From: Thermococcus barophilus MP
GTDB lineage: Archaea; Methanobacteriota_B; Thermococci; Thermococcales; Thermococcaceae
Length of the DNA: 64,000 nt
Direction: 5' to 3'
Assembly: GCF_000151105.2 (NCBI RefSeq)
Contig: NC_014804.1
Location: 930,001-994,000, forward strand
A program made the position numbers and the translations under genes. Of this stretch, positions 1 to 9,221 are shown one piece after another; the stretch's first letter is position 1, and every line of letters starts with the position of its first letter. The notes beneath the pieces are model-generated. The model searched no databases, was not told where the DNA came from, and saw only the letters and a list, made by a program, of their open reading frames with translations.

Positions 1-2
1 GA

Positions 3-626
3 GCAGAAGGGAGTCAAGATTTAGAGTGGGCACGAAAAGTGGGTGATATGCTGGGATTGAAGCTGAAGGAATATGTTTTTGACATTAGTGACGTTGAAGA
101 AGTTATTCCAAAGGTGGTCTTTGCTATTGAAGAACCTAACCCCATGAATTTAGCAATAGGAATTCCTCTCTATTTTGCAACAAAACTGGCAAAAGAGGAC
201 AACCGCAAACTCCTGCTTAGTGGGCAGGGGGCTGATGAGCTCTTTGGAGGATACTTTAAGTATCTGGAAAATCCAGGACTCATGGAAAAGGATCTGATTG
301 AACTTGGAGAAAAAAACCTGGCAAGGGATGACAAAATAGCAATGCTTAATAGCGTAGAAGGAAGGTTTCCATTTCTGGATCTAAATGTTGTCAGAACAGC
401 GTTGAGAACCCCCATTGGATTCAAAATAAAGAACGGGATCAGAAAAGCAATTTTAAGAGAAGTGGCATTTGAATTAGGATTGCCAAAAGAAGTTGCATAC
501 AGAGAAAAGAAAGCCTGCCAATATGGAACAAATTCGCAGAAAATACTACAGAAAATTGCAAAAAATAAGGGGATGAAGACCAAAGAATTCGTACACAGAG
601 TATTCAATGAAGTATTTAAACACTGA
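3..626 (+). CDS. Asparagine synthase-type ATP pyrophosphatase domain, C-terminal part
   Basis: The reading frame is open from base 3, so the gene begins before the window and only its C-terminal 207 residues are seen. The segment SGQGADELFGGY followed by an 'EGRFPFLD' motif is typical of the synthetase domain of asparagine synthase (AsnB family), which amidates aspartate using ATP and ammonia from glutamine. The N-terminal glutaminase half, if present, lies outside the window. It may be a true asparagine synthetase or one of the AsnB paralogues found in glycan clusters; the glycosyltransferase 1.5 kb downstream is compatible with the latter. Family assignment is firm, substrate is not. Confidence 0.88.
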   Translation, partial: AEGSQDLEWARKVGDMLGLKLKEYVFDISDVEEVIPKVVFAIEEPNPMNLAIGIPLYFATKLAKEDNRKLLLSGQGADELFGGYFKYLENPGLMEKDLIELGEKNLARDDKIAMLNSVEGRFPFLDLNVVRTALRTPIGFKIKNGIRKAILREVAFELGLPKEVAYREKKACQYGTNSQKILQKIAKNKGMKTKEFVHRVFNEVFKH

Positions 627-727
627 TAAACGATCCTAAACTCTCTTTAACATCTACAGATATACGGAGCCACCAGCTAACACTTTGGTAAACAATTTCA
701 GAGTTAAAGCTACGATTTCATGAAAAA

Positions 728-741
728 AGCTTAAATATTAG
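728..741 (+). promoter_or_regulatory. TATA box for the exported CWB2-like gene
   Basis: An AT-rich element, agcttaaatatta, lies about 35-45 bases before the ATG pair at 774/777. With an archaeal start site about 25 bases further on, this gives a short leader carrying the ribosome binding site aaggtg at 761-766. Assigned by eye. Confidence 0.5.
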
Positions 742-773
742 ACCTCCGTACAAATTAACGAAGGTGTAAAGTG

Positions 774-2060
774 ATGATGAGAAAAAAAGTCTTAACAACA
801 TCCTTAGTCATGATCTTCATGCTTTCACTAATCCCAATATCACACGCTGCGGATGTTAACATAGTGATACTTGTGAGTGATAATGAGGCAGATTCAACTT
901 TAGCCGATAGTGTCGCAAACATTATTAATGCTTACGCAGTTATTAAAGTCCCTTGGGGAATCTACAACCCAAACTATTCTGCTGAAGTATTAAAATATGC
1001 CCCCGATAAGGTTATAATAATTGGAGGACCCACAGCAGTTCCAATTGATTATGAAAAAGATCTTGAAGAGATGGACATCCCCTTCGAGAGATGGTACGGA
1101 AAGAACAGATATGAAACCAATCTGGTGGTGGTTCAAAAGCTTAAGGAGGAATTCCCCGAAGAATTTTCCCAAATAGAGACAGTCTACATTGTACATGGTA
1201 GGGACGTCCTTAGCATGCTTATGCAGAGGTGGCTTGATGCATTACCCAATGTGGCTAAGTACAAGTCAATTTGGGTATTTACAGGAGATGGGTACGAGAA
1301 TTTAAGCCTTCAAGTTCTTGATGATATACTCGAAGCATCGCAGGGACGCCCATGGGTTGAGGTGATAGTAACTTCAAGATGGATTCAGCTGGAGCATAAA
1401 AAAGTTCCAAAACCTCTATTCAATATTAACACAGATGAAATTGCCAATTTTCTAAGGAAGAAAGGATATGAAGTAACTGTTGGTAATTACACGCGCGGAA
1501 CGTATTTTACTATCAAGTATGCAGGCACAATAGGTCAGGTTGTCTTAGAAACTCTGAAACTTGTGGACAACAAAACGCAAGTAGCAGAAAACTTCCTTGA
1601 TGGTCTCGATATACCTGAAGCGAAGAAGAGACTCAACATGGCAAAAGAACAGATCACAAAAGCCTGGAAGCTTTACAGTCTGGGCAACTATCAGGAGGCT
1701 TATCTTCTTGCAGTTGCAGCAAACAGAAATGCTGACTTCGTAATAAGTATGTCCGCTAAAGAGTGGAACAAAATTGCCCAGATGTCTCTGAACTATGCAC
1801 TTAATAGGGAGGTTTTAAGGCTCGAGGCGAGAATCAACGCATTAAAAGTCCTCGGCATTAATACCGAGAGCGTGGAGGAAGTTTTAGCAGAGATAAAATT
1901 AGCGATAAAATCCAAAAACTACTCAAAAGCCCTCAAACTTATCAAAGAAGCAAAGGAAGAGCTTAGAGAAATGTTTATCAATGAAAAGAGACACCCTCTC
2001 CCGGTACCCCCAGATCACAGAGAAGAAAGAGGGGGACATGCTAAAAATCCAAGACCATAA
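774..2060 (+). CDS. Exported protein with a cell wall-binding repeat 2-like domain
   Basis: About 428 residues with an N-terminal signal peptide (basic start, hydrophobic stretch, cleavage near SHA). Residues about 70-115 hold IIIGGPTAVP followed by RWYGKNRYETN, the pattern of cell wall-binding repeat 2 (CWB2) domains, here on an archaeal secreted protein. The last 150 residues are mostly charged helix with a helical-hairpin look. The reading frame allows GTG 771, ATG 774 or ATG 777; the aaggtg at 761-766 favours the ATG codons. It stands alone with its own TATA box. Likely on the cell surface; its partner is unknown. The DUF4932-like protein at 16773-18413 ends in a comparable GGPAANELT segment. 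Confidence 0.72.
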   Translation: MMRKKVLTTSLVMIFMLSLIPISHAADVNIVILVSDNEADSTLADSVANIINAYAVIKVPWGIYNPNYSAEVLKYAPDKVIIIGGPTAVPIDYEKDLEEMDIPFERWYGKNRYETNLVVVQKLKEEFPEEFSQIETVYIVHGRDVLSMLMQRWLDALPNVAKYKSIWVFTGDGYENLSLQVLDDILEASQGRPWVEVIVTSRWIQLEHKKVPKPLFNINTDEIANFLRKKGYEVTVGNYTRGTYFTIKYAGTIGQVVLETLKLVDNKTQVAENFLDGLDIPEAKKRLNMAKEQITKAWKLYSLGNYQEAYLLAVAANRNADFVISMSAKEWNKIAQMSLNYALNREVLRLEARINALKVLGINTESVEEVLAEIKLAIKSKNYSKALKLIKEAKEELREMFINEKRHPLPVPPDHREERGGHAKNPRP

Positions 2061-2121
2061 TTTGGCATTTAACTAAAACTTTTTAATTTCTTGTTCTTTT
2101 ATCTGAGCAGAGGATGGAAAG

Positions 2122-3156
2122 ATGAGAATTCTCATGGTTGGGCATTACCCTCCACACACAGGTGGAATTGCGAGACACCTTGATAAGTTAGTTAGGGAGC
2201 TTAGAAAGAGGCACGAAGTACATGTTCTTACATATGGCCCCATAATCCCCAGAAAATTTGAATCGGAATTTGTCCATCAGGTTAAACCTCCAAACATTTT
2301 TGGGGTAAGAGGTATAAGCTTTACTTTCTTGGCATCTAAAAAAATTCGGGAGCTTCACAAAAAATACAGATTTGATATCATACATGCCCACTATATAGGA
2401 ACAACCACATATGCTGCAATATTAGCCAAGAAACATGTTAAAGTTCCAGTAGTTATTACAGCACACGGCAGTGATCTTGATTTCATGTCCAGACTGCCTT
2501 TAGGCACATATTATGTGAAAAAAAGCCTGAGTGAAGCAGATAGAATTATAGCTGTTAGCCATTACTTGGCTAAAAAGGCACTCTCTCTTGGTGCAAAAAA
2601 GGTTTATGTTGTTCCAAACGGAGTCGGGAAACTTCAATATGACGGGAGGGAGAGGAAGTTCATAACCTTTATTGGAGCACTGAGGCACTATAAAAGTCCA
2701 GAAACAGTGCTTAAACTTGCCGAAGCTTTCCCCAACGAGCAGTTCTTAATTGTTGGGGATGGTCCTCTTAAAAAGGTTTTAGAAGAAAAAGCTCCTTCTA
2801 ATGTCAAATTTTTGGGCTATAGAAGGGATATAGAAAATATTCTTTCGAAAACCAAAATCTTAATCTTGCCTTCCAAACGAGAAGGTTTTGGACTGGTAAT
2901 AGTTGAAGCAAACGCCTCAGAAGTTCCAGTAATTGGAAGAAAGGTAGGAGGTATTCCAGAGCTAATCCGAGAGGGCAAAAATGGGGTTACATTTGAAAAA
3001 TTTGAAGAGTTGATTGAAAAGTTTCAAGGGATGCTGACTCCAAAAAAACAGCGTAAAATGGGAGATTTTGGAAAAAAGATCTCTGAAAAGTATACATGGA
3101 AAGCCATTACAAGACAAATTGAAGCAATTTACGAATCTACACTACACTTTCCTTGA
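2122..3156 (+). CDS. Glycosyltransferase family 4 (GT-B fold)
   Basis: 344 residues. The N-terminal MRILMVGHYPPHTGGIARH loop and the C-terminal sugar-nucleotide segment (LILPSKREGFGLVIVEANAS, around residues 249-268, with the EGFGLVIVEA signature) mark a GT-B retaining glycosyltransferase of family GT4. It would transfer a sugar from an activated donor in surface polysaccharide, glycolipid or N-glycan assembly at the cytoplasmic face. The ribosome binding site is gaggatgg before ATG 2122. Its 3' end overlaps the minus-strand gene at 3137-3448 by 20 bases. Donor and acceptor cannot be read from the sequence. Confidence 0.9.
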   Translation: MRILMVGHYPPHTGGIARHLDKLVRELRKRHEVHVLTYGPIIPRKFESEFVHQVKPPNIFGVRGISFTFLASKKIRELHKKYRFDIIHAHYIGTTTYAAILAKKHVKVPVVITAHGSDLDFMSRLPLGTYYVKKSLSEADRIIAVSHYLAKKALSLGAKKVYVVPNGVGKLQYDGRERKFITFIGALRHYKSPETVLKLAEAFPNEQFLIVGDGPLKKVLEEKAPSNVKFLGYRRDIENILSKTKILILPSKREGFGLVIVEANASEVPVIGRKVGGIPELIREGKNGVTFEKFEELIEKFQGMLTPKKQRKMGDFGKKISEKYTWKAITRQIEAIYESTLHFP

Positions 3157-3448
3157 GCTCCCTAATCCTGCTAACAGCTTTGTAAAACTCGTTAATATCG
3201 ATCTCGTAAACCAATGTCCTACCCTGATATTTTGTTAAAAACCTAACACTTCCATTCTCATCATCAACTGAGTATTCAACTAAGAGTCTCAGCTTGTCAC
3301 AGACATCGATGAATTCCTCCAAAGACTTCACTCTTACTTCGTCCCCTTCCAACTCCTGCATCTTAACCTCAAGAAAAGGCGTGTTGGGGAATAACCTTTT
3401 TAGCTCTCTCATCGAGTATTTAAATGCATAATCTGACCTGCTCACCAT
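3137..3448 (-). CDS. Hypothetical protein, about 100 residues
   Basis: Small soluble protein of 103 residues starting MVSRSDYAFKY. A GTG at 3457 is in frame, but the same bases form a GGTG ribosome binding site six bases before ATG 3448, so ATG 3448 is chosen. No domain recognised. Its C-terminal codons overlap the end of the convergent glycosyltransferase, and its start faces Sua5 across a short AT-rich divergent promoter. Function unknown. Confidence 0.6.
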   Translation of the reverse strand: MVSRSDYAFKYSMRELKRLFPNTPFLEVKMQELEGDEVRVKSLEEFIDVCDKLRLLVEYSVDDENGSVRFLTKYQGRTLVYEIDINEFYKAVSRIRELKESVV

Positions 3449-3508
3449 GGGAAACACCGAGAGTAATTAATATCATAAGATTAAATAAAGATGTTGGAAG
3501 TGAGGGTT

Positions 3509-4534
3509 ATGACGATTGTAATAAATATGAGAGACAGAGTTGATAATAGAAAAATCAAAATTGCCGCAAAGTTCATTAGAGAGGGTAAACTTGTTGCATT
3601 TCCAACTGAGACAGTGTATGGACTTGGAGCCGATGCATTAAACGAGAAAGCAGTTAGGAGAATTTTTGAGGCAAAAGGCAGGCCTGCTGATAATCCTCTA
3701 ATTGTGCACATAGCTCGGTTTGAGCAGCTATATGAGTTGGCAAGAAACGTTCCCAGAGAAGCCGAAATTCTGGCAGAGCACTTCTGGCCGGGGCCTTTAA
3801 CTATAGTGCTGCCGAAAAAAGACAATGTCCCTAAAACTACAACAGGTGGGCTTGATACTGTGGCAATAAGAATGCCCGCTCATGAAATTGCCCTAAACCT
3901 AATTAAAGCGAGTGGAAGACCAATAGCAGCCCCTTCGGCCAATATAAGTGGTAAACCCAGTCCCACCTTAGCAGAACATGTAGTGGATGACTTTTATGGG
4001 AGGATAGAGTGCATAATTGACGGGGGAGAAGTAAAAATTGGAGTCGAGTCTACGGTTTTAGATCTAACAACAAAGCCACCCACTCTTCTGAGACCGGGAG
4101 GCTTGCCCTTAGAGGAGATAGAAAGGATCATTGGAAGAATAAAAATCCATCCGGCTGTAAAAGGTAAAACTGTAGATATTGCAAAAGCTCCAGGAATGAA
4201 GTACAAGCACTATGCTCCAAATGCCCAAGTGATTGTAATTGAAGGGAACAGGGAAAAAGTTAAAGAGAAAATCAAGGAGCTTTTGAAGGAATACAAAAAA
4301 AGAGGGATAAAAGTCGGTATTATGGCTACTGGAGATTTTTATGAGGCTGATGCATATGTAAATCTGGGAAATAGTGAAGAGGAAGTAGCAAAAAATCTCT
4401 TCAGAGCCCTGAGGGAACTTGATAAATCTGGAGTTGATGTAATCCTTGCAGAAGGAATAGAAGAGAAAGGTCTCGGATTAGCAGTAATGAACCGTCTCAG
4501 AAAAGCTGCCGGATACAAAATAGTTAGAGCATAA
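3509..4534 (+). CDS. sua5: L-threonylcarbamoyladenylate synthase (Sua5/YrdC)
   Basis: About 341 residues. The N-terminal YrdC domain carries FPTETVYGLGADA, KGRPADNPLIVH and the SANISGKPSPT block, the residues that bind threonine, bicarbonate and ATP. The enzyme makes threonylcarbamoyl-AMP for the t6A37 modification of ANN-decoding tRNAs, then used by the KEOPS complex. Residues about 225-341 form the extra Sua5 C-terminal domain, separating it from short YrdC proteins. The frame can start at ATG 3491, but AT-rich promoter sequence runs right up to it, so ATG 3509 (MTIVINMR) after gaggg is preferred. It is divergent from the small gene at 3137-3448. Confidence 0.93.
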   Translation: MTIVINMRDRVDNRKIKIAAKFIREGKLVAFPTETVYGLGADALNEKAVRRIFEAKGRPADNPLIVHIARFEQLYELARNVPREAEILAEHFWPGPLTIVLPKKDNVPKTTTGGLDTVAIRMPAHEIALNLIKASGRPIAAPSANISGKPSPTLAEHVVDDFYGRIECIIDGGEVKIGVESTVLDLTTKPPTLLRPGGLPLEEIERIIGRIKIHPAVKGKTVDIAKAPGMKYKHYAPNAQVIVIEGNREKVKEKIKELLKEYKKRGIKVGIMATGDFYEADAYVNLGNSEEEVAKNLFRALRELDKSGVDVILAEGIEEKGLGLAVMNRLRKAAGYKIVRA

Positions 4535-4626
4535 CCCTTTTATCTAATGAGAGATAATGCTTAAATAATGCAAAGAATATAAAATTAAGGCTTGAAGGGA
4601 ATTGCAATCATGAAGAGGTGAGAATC

Positions 4627-5814
4627 TTGCCATTTAACCCATTCACTTCAAGTCCAGAGGACTTAGAAGGTATTGGTTACAAGCGCATTACAGATGGAAA
4701 AATCAAGGAGGGGCTAAAATATCTCATTAAAGCCGCAAAGGGATATGAAGAAATTGGAAAACTCATGGATGCGGCAAGACTTTATAAGTATATTGGAGTT
4801 TCCCTTCTGAACAAAACCAAAACCCCACAAAAAGCACGACCGTTTCTTCTCAAAAGCGCTTATATGTACCTGCACCTGATTGAAGAAGAAATTGAAAAAA
4901 TAGAGATAAACCTCATAAAACTTGAGGATTTCTGCTTAAATGTGCTTGAAATCTTTACTCTCCTGAATGACGAGAAGAACCTGAAAAAATACACCAGAGA
5001 ATTTGCAGTGATGTATGAGGACCTCGCCAATGCATACCTTGATACTGATGATATAGAATCTGCAATCGCCGCGTATGAAACATCGTATAGATATTACAAG
5101 CTTATTGGGGATTTAGATGGGGTTCGTATAGCTGCAGAGAGACTTATAGATCTGTATGGAAAGTTAGCCGAGCAGTATCTCGAAAATGGTTATTATAATG
5201 AAGCGGGGGACACATTTTTCAGGCTGGGATACTTTGTTAAGGATCTCTTTGATTACGATTCCCATTTTATAGAGATCCTTGACACCGCTGGAAAAAACTA
5301 CGAGAGAGCAAGCAAGGAAGCATATGCTGAAGGAGACCTCGATCAAACCACGGAAAGATTGCTTAAAGCAGAATACGCCTATCTCTTAGCAAGAAACTTC
5401 AATAGAGCAAAGCTGATAGGGCTGAATGTTAGCAGAATGCTGTATCAGCTTGTAAACAGTTACAGAAGCAAAGGGAAATTTGAAAAAGTTGGGGATAAAT
5501 TGTTGCAACTTGCAGAAGCATTAATTGGTGTGGGAAAAATTGAAAATGGACTGGAGGTATATAAAACCGCCCTTGAAGAGTCCAAGGGCAAGATAAACTA
5601 TAGAGTCAGAATTAGAACTGCGCTGCTTCGGTATCTTGCAGCTAAGAAAAAGGATGTTACAATACTTGAACGGATAGAGCAGATAGAATTCTATTCAAAA
5701 CGTGCGGATTATATAAAAGCCTTAGAAATTGCAGAGAAGATAATTAGTGAATATCCTGAGCTAAAAGAAATTAAAAACAAATTATACCATGCAGAAGGTA
5801 TAGTCACTGGTTGA
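4627..5814 (+). CDS. Tetratricopeptide-like helical repeat protein
   Basis: About 395 residues of amphipathic helical pairs spaced 35-40 residues apart (for instance YLIKAAKGYEEIGK and AIAAYETSYRYYKLIGD), resembling TPR or SNAP-type repeats. It has no signal peptide or membrane segment, so a cytoplasmic scaffold is likely. Start: gaggtg at 4615-4620 is well spaced for TTG 4627, while GTG 4618 lies inside it; either may be used. A TATA-like ttaaataat sits at 4561-4569. Its 3' end overlaps the broken regulator by 11 bases. Partner unknown. Confidence 0.7.
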   Translation: MPFNPFTSSPEDLEGIGYKRITDGKIKEGLKYLIKAAKGYEEIGKLMDAARLYKYIGVSLLNKTKTPQKARPFLLKSAYMYLHLIEEEIEKIEINLIKLEDFCLNVLEIFTLLNDEKNLKKYTREFAVMYEDLANAYLDTDDIESAIAAYETSYRYYKLIGDLDGVRIAAERLIDLYGKLAEQYLENGYYNEAGDTFFRLGYFVKDLFDYDSHFIEILDTAGKNYERASKEAYAEGDLDQTTERLLKAEYAYLLARNFNRAKLIGLNVSRMLYQLVNSYRSKGKFEKVGDKLLQLAEALIGVGKIENGLEVYKTALEESKGKINYRVRIRTALLRYLAAKKKDVTILERIEQIEFYSKRADYIKALEIAEKIISEYPELKEIKNKLYHAEGIVTG

Positions 5815-6029
5815 TCCCCGCCCTTCTGTACCCCCTCCTTCTTGTGTCTCCCAAAAAGAAAACCTCTTCAACAAGTCCCTTCTGCTTTAAAATTCTCAAT
5901 GCGTAGCGAACGGTTCTTTCCGAAAGAGACGTCAGACGGGCAATTTCCTTAGAAGAGAGCGGTTTTTCACTTAAGCTCTCAAAAACTCGTATTGCTGAGG
6001 TAGGTAAAGCAAACTACATCCCCCCTCAT
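5804..6029 (-). pseudogene. Small winged-helix transcription regulator with a frameshift
   Basis: Read on the minus strand from TGA at 5804, the frame encodes LSSKEIARLTSLSERTVRYA, a clear winged-helix DNA-binding unit, then a basic tail ending RRAGINQ. The frame is open only back to 6013, where TAG blocks it. A start with a strong ribosome binding site (ggtggtgaca, then ATG at 6027-6029) lies one base out of frame and reads MRGDVV. Removing one T from the TTT at 6011-6013 joins them into a 74-residue protein beginning MRGDVVALPTSAIRVFESL. From memory, intact small regulators of this kind occur in Thermococcales. It is a recent pseudogene, a sequencing error or, less likely, a frameshifting gene. 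Confidence 0.72.
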
Positions 6030-6089
6030 TGTCACCACCACTAAAAAGTTTAGAAGAGGGGTTATAAAGTTTCCGATTAAGGCAAAGAT

Positions 6090-6509
6090 TCACTCCCTTG
6101 GCTTAAGTGCAACCCTTGGGAGGGGAATGTGATATGGAATCTTCATGTCTTTTGCAGCGATCATTAAAAAGGGGCTGATCTCATTTGTTATGAAGTTGAC
6201 AACTTCAGCAAATACCTCCGGTCTAACTTTTTTCTCCTTCTCCCAAAGATCAAGGATCCCATCAATCTGCTCTTTCTGAGGAGGCAGGTAGAACACCATT
6301 CCCTCAACCACAGCACTTGCGACCTCGGGACGATAATTTATTCTATATTCAAAAAGAATCTCAATTCCGTTTACCTTCCCCGTAGGCATTCTCAGCTCCC
6401 CAAGTCTGACTTCTTTAATCTGTGGGGAAAGGTTAACTTCAACCCTACCGATTACTCCTCCTTTTTTCTCAATCTGTATTTTGGTAATGTTTATTCCCAA
6501 CACTGGCAT
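6090..6509 (-). CDS. Conserved-looking hypothetical protein
   Basis: 139 residues beginning MPVLGINITKIQIEKKGG. ATG 6509 is chosen because the upstream ggtgaaaaag places GGTG six bases before it; the longer GTG 6521 start merely reads through that site. Predicted mostly beta strands in the first 90 residues (alternating patterns such as GRVEVNLSPQIKEVRLGEL) and a helix later. It has no signal or membrane segment. Not assigned to a family. It is transcribed after neither neighbour, so probably monocistronic. Confidence 0.65.
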   Translation of the reverse strand: MPVLGINITKIQIEKKGGVIGRVEVNLSPQIKEVRLGELRMPTGKVNGIEILFEYRINYRPEVASAVVEGMVFYLPPQKEQIDGILDLWEKEKKVRPEVFAEVVNFITNEISPFLMIAAKDMKIPYHIPLPRVALKPRE

Positions 6510-6600
6510 CTTTTTCACCACTCCAACTTCAACTGATGCTTATAAAACCTTATTGGTTCCCCCAGCTAAAAGTTAAAAGTCCACATGAATAGTCTAAATC

Positions 6601-7308
6601 ATGCCGAGAGAAAAAGTTGTTCGCGTCTGGGATGAGCGGGAGATAGTGTATTCTCCGAAGAGATGGCGCTATTTGTGGGAAAAGCGAGAGAAAGCGCTGC
6701 AGATCATGGAGCGCTTAGCTCAGTTTGATCCCCACGTTTATGGAAGCGTTGCAAGGGGAGACGTTAGGAAGGATAGCGATATAGATATTGTTATTCCTTA
6801 CAAAGTGCCAAGCTATCTAATTGAGCTTGCCCTTGAAGGGATATCAATTCAAGCAAGAAGAATTGTTATGGCAACTCCATGGCACCTCATAAAGGGACAT
6901 ATTGAAATTGATGAGGAAACAACCGTGACATTCTTTTTGACAAATCCCACAGATAAAGAGCTTGAATTCTACAAATGGGGCGGAATGGTCGATATCTGGG
7001 GAGTAAAAACCAAGCAGAGAGTTCCGGGGGTTAATAAAAAGCTGATCCTGATTATTCCGACAGAAAAGGGACATATTGAGAGGGAAGTTGTTGGGAGGGA
7101 AAGTGAAGTTGCAAAGATTATCGGTGTAAGTGTGGAGCTTGTCAAAGAGAGGGTGCACATCCTAACAAGAAGAGACGCAATTGGGAGGACAGGAGTTTAC
7201 CTCAACGAAGAAGTTCCGGACTGGATGAGCTTTGAAGAAGCTTTAAAGATGATAGCTGACAGAGACCCAAACATCAGGAGAAAAGTTAGGGAGAGCGGAG
7301 GAATTTAA
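6601..7308 (+). CDS. Nucleotidyltransferase-fold protein (polymerase beta type)
   Basis: 235 residues. GSVARGDVRKDSDIDIVIP at about residues 46-64 is the GS...D-x-D motif of the polymerase-beta-like nucleotidyltransferase fold, whose two aspartates bind the catalytic metal. The rest (HIEIDEETTVTFFLT; MVDIWGVKTKQRVPGVNKK) resembles the archaeal MJ0604-type branch of stand-alone nucleotidyltransferases. There is no ribosome binding site before ATG 6601, so the transcript may be leaderless. Its stop codon overlaps that of the convergent cyclase-family gene by four bases. Substrate unknown. Confidence 0.8.
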   Translation: MPREKVVRVWDEREIVYSPKRWRYLWEKREKALQIMERLAQFDPHVYGSVARGDVRKDSDIDIVIPYKVPSYLIELALEGISIQARRIVMATPWHLIKGHIEIDEETTVTFFLTNPTDKELEFYKWGGMVDIWGVKTKQRVPGVNKKLILIIPTEKGHIEREVVGRESEVAKIIGVSVELVKERVHILTRRDAIGRTGVYLNEEVPDWMSFEEALKMIADRDPNIRRKVRESGGI

Positions 7309-7871
7309 AGCAATGCAACAGCCCTAACAGGACTTCCGGAACCGTTTTCAATCTTAAGTGGAAATGCAATGAAAGTAAAGTTTTTCCCAATCAGCTTTTC
7401 AAGGTTTGCCAAATTTTCAAAAATTGGAATCTCAGCAGAGAGGAGCACTCTGTGAACCTCCTCGTTGCCAATGCTCATTCCATCAGTTCCAACAGCCTTA
7501 ATCCCAGCATTGACTAAAAACTCAGCAAGCTCTACACTTAGCTCTCTCCCTCCCGAATAAAACAGCACAATTTTTCCTTCTAAGTCTGTTTTGGGAACTT
7601 CTTTAATAATTACTTCACCCTGACCATTAGAGACATCAACGACGATAGCTCTTCCAAAGAACTTCTCTAAAGGAAGTCCATCCACAGCTTTTCCACCTTT
7701 TATGAAGTGTGCTGGAGCGTCAACATGAGTCCCGCTGTGCTCTCCAAAGCAGAGAAGATTCATGTAGTATCCCTCCTTTTCAAGGCTTGTCCACTCTTTA
7801 ATTTTGATCTCCGGATCACCTGGAAAAACTTCAAGCTCTTCGCTCAAAGTTTTTGTTAGATCAACAATCAT
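7305..7871 (-). CDS. Cyclase family protein (kynurenine formamidase-like metal hydrolase)
   Basis: 188 residues starting MIVDLTKTLSEELEVFPGDP. The motif HSGTHVDAPAHF at about residues 44-55 matches the HxGTHxDxPxH metal site of the cyclase/arylformamidase family. These enzymes hydrolyse amide or lactone bonds; with no tryptophan-degradation neighbours, kynurenine need not be the substrate. ATG 7871 follows ggtggggg, whereas TTG 7883 reads through it. It is divergent from ahcY and overlaps the preceding plus gene by four bases at the stops. Confidence 0.85.
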   Translation of the reverse strand: MIVDLTKTLSEELEVFPGDPEIKIKEWTSLEKEGYYMNLLCFGEHSGTHVDAPAHFIKGGKAVDGLPLEKFFGRAIVVDVSNGQGEVIIKEVPKTDLEGKIVLFYSGGRELSVELAEFLVNAGIKAVGTDGMSIGNEEVHRVLLSAEIPIFENLANLEKLIGKNFTFIAFPLKIENGSGSPVRAVALL

Positions 7872-7926
7872 TGCCCCCACCAATTGATTTTTAACACCTG
7901 AGCCTTAAAAGTAAACAGGTGATAAC

Positions 7927-9192
7927 ATGGACTGCACGAAAGATTATTGCGTTAAGGATATTAACTTGGCTCCAGAAGGAGAGAAGAAAATTGATTGGGT
8001 TTCTCGATTTATGCCCGTCCTCCAGAGCATAAGAAAGGATTTCGAGAAAGAAAAGCCGTTTAAAGGCATCAGGATCGCTGCCTGCCTGCATTTGGAGATG
8101 AAAACTGCTTTCCTCCTTCTCACGCTGAAAGCAGGAGGAGCAGAAGTTTCGGCAACTGCAAGCAATCCCCTAAGTACTCAAGATGATGTCGTGGCAGCTT
8201 TAGCAAGAGCGGGAGTAAAGGTTTATGCATGGAAAGGAGAGAACACGGAGGCGTATTACGAGAACATGCACAAAGCCCTTGACATAAAGCCCAACATTCT
8301 CATAGACGACGGAGCGGACATGATCAGCGTTGTTCACAGAGAGAGGCAGGAGCTCATTGACGATATTTGGGGAGCCAGCGAGGAAACGACAACTGGAGTT
8401 ATCCGCTTAAGGGCGATGGAAAAAGATGGGGTGCTTAAATTCCCGATCATAGCTGTCAATGATTCATATACAAAGTATTTATTCGACAATCGCTATGGGA
8501 CTGGTCAGTCCACATGGGACGGCATAATAAGAACTACAAACCTCCTTGTAGCGGGCAAAAACGTCGTTGTCGTCGGTTATGGCTGGTGCGGGAGGGGAAT
8601 AGCAATAAGAGCAAGAGGATTAGGTGCTACAGTTATAGTGGTTGAAGTTGATCCAATTAGGGCATTGGAAGCAAGGATGGATGGCTTTTTGGTCATGCCT
8701 ATGAGCAAAGCTGCTGAGATTGGAGACATATTCATAACGGCAACCGGTGATATAAACTGCATCCGCAAGGAGCATTTTGAAGTTATGAAGGACGGAGTAA
8801 TCTTAGCCAATGCGGGGCATTTTGATGTTGAGATTTCAAAGCCTGACCTTGAGGCATTAGCTGTTGGGATCAGCAAACCAAGGCCCAACATAACTGAATA
8901 CAAGCTCAAAGATGGGAGAAGATTGTATTTGCTTGCAGAAGGAAGGCTTGTTAATTTAGCGGCAGCAGATGGACATCCAGCTGAGATAATGGACATGAGC
9001 TTTGCCCTGCAAGCTATGGCGGCTAAATACATCAAAGATAATCATGAGAAGCTCGAAAATAAGGTCTACGTCCTTCCAAGGGAGATTGATGAAATGGTAG
9101 CGAGGATTAAGCTCAAAGCCATGGGCATTGAGATTGAACAGCTGACAGAAGAACAAAAGAAATACTTAGAAAGCTGGGAGCACGGAACTTAG
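7927..9192 (+). CDS. ahcY: Adenosylhomocysteinase
   Basis: 421 residues. It hydrolyses S-adenosylhomocysteine to adenosine and homocysteine, removing the product inhibitor of methyltransferases. Visible hallmarks are [13 protein letters not shown] near residues 188-200, the NAD-binding loop [10 protein letters not shown] near 218-227 and NAGHFDVEI near 296-304. Length fits archaeal and thermophilic forms. ATG 7927 follows aggtgataac. A T-rich run after the stop is a likely terminator. Assignment is secure. Confidence 0.97.
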   Translation: MDCTKDYCVKDINLAPEGEKKIDWVSRFMPVLQSIRKDFEKEKPFKGIRIAACLHLEMKTAFLLLTLKAGGAEVSATASNPLSTQDDVVAALARAGVKVYAWKGENTEAYYENMHKALDIKPNILIDDGADMISVVHRERQELIDDIWGASEETTTGVIRLRAMEKDGVLKFPIIAVNDSYTKYLFDNRYGTGQSTWDGIIRTTNLLVAGKNVVVVGYGWCGRGIAIRARGLGATVIVVEVDPIRALEARMDGFLVMPMSKAAEIGDIFITATGDINCIRKEHFEVMKDGVILANAGHFDVEISKPDLEALAVGISKPRPNITEYKLKDGRRLYLLAEGRLVNLAAADGHPAEIMDMSFALQAMAAKYIKDNHEKLENKVYVLPREIDEMVARIKLKAMGIEIEQLTEEQKKYLESWEHGT

Positions 9193-9195
9193 TTA

Positions 9196-9218
9196 AGTTT
9201 TGTTCTTATTCTTTTTAT
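9196..9218 (+). terminator. T-rich terminator after ahcY
   Basis: Bases 9196-9218 contain three runs of T just after the ahcY stop, typical of archaeal intrinsic termination. Downstream is the end of a convergent gene, so it may also slow transcription there. Confidence 0.45.
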
Positions 9219-9221
9219 CGC

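Noticed and set aside
771-773. GTG start codons that lengthen many genes by a few codons
   Set aside because: In this genome GGTG before the start is the ribosome binding site. In-frame GTGs there (for example 13136, 18492, 25713, 29125, 37442) are part of it, so the next ATG was chosen.
8577-9035. 152-residue minus-strand frame inside ahcY
   Set aside because: Antisense to a conserved enzyme and without start signals; a shadow of ahcY codon usage.
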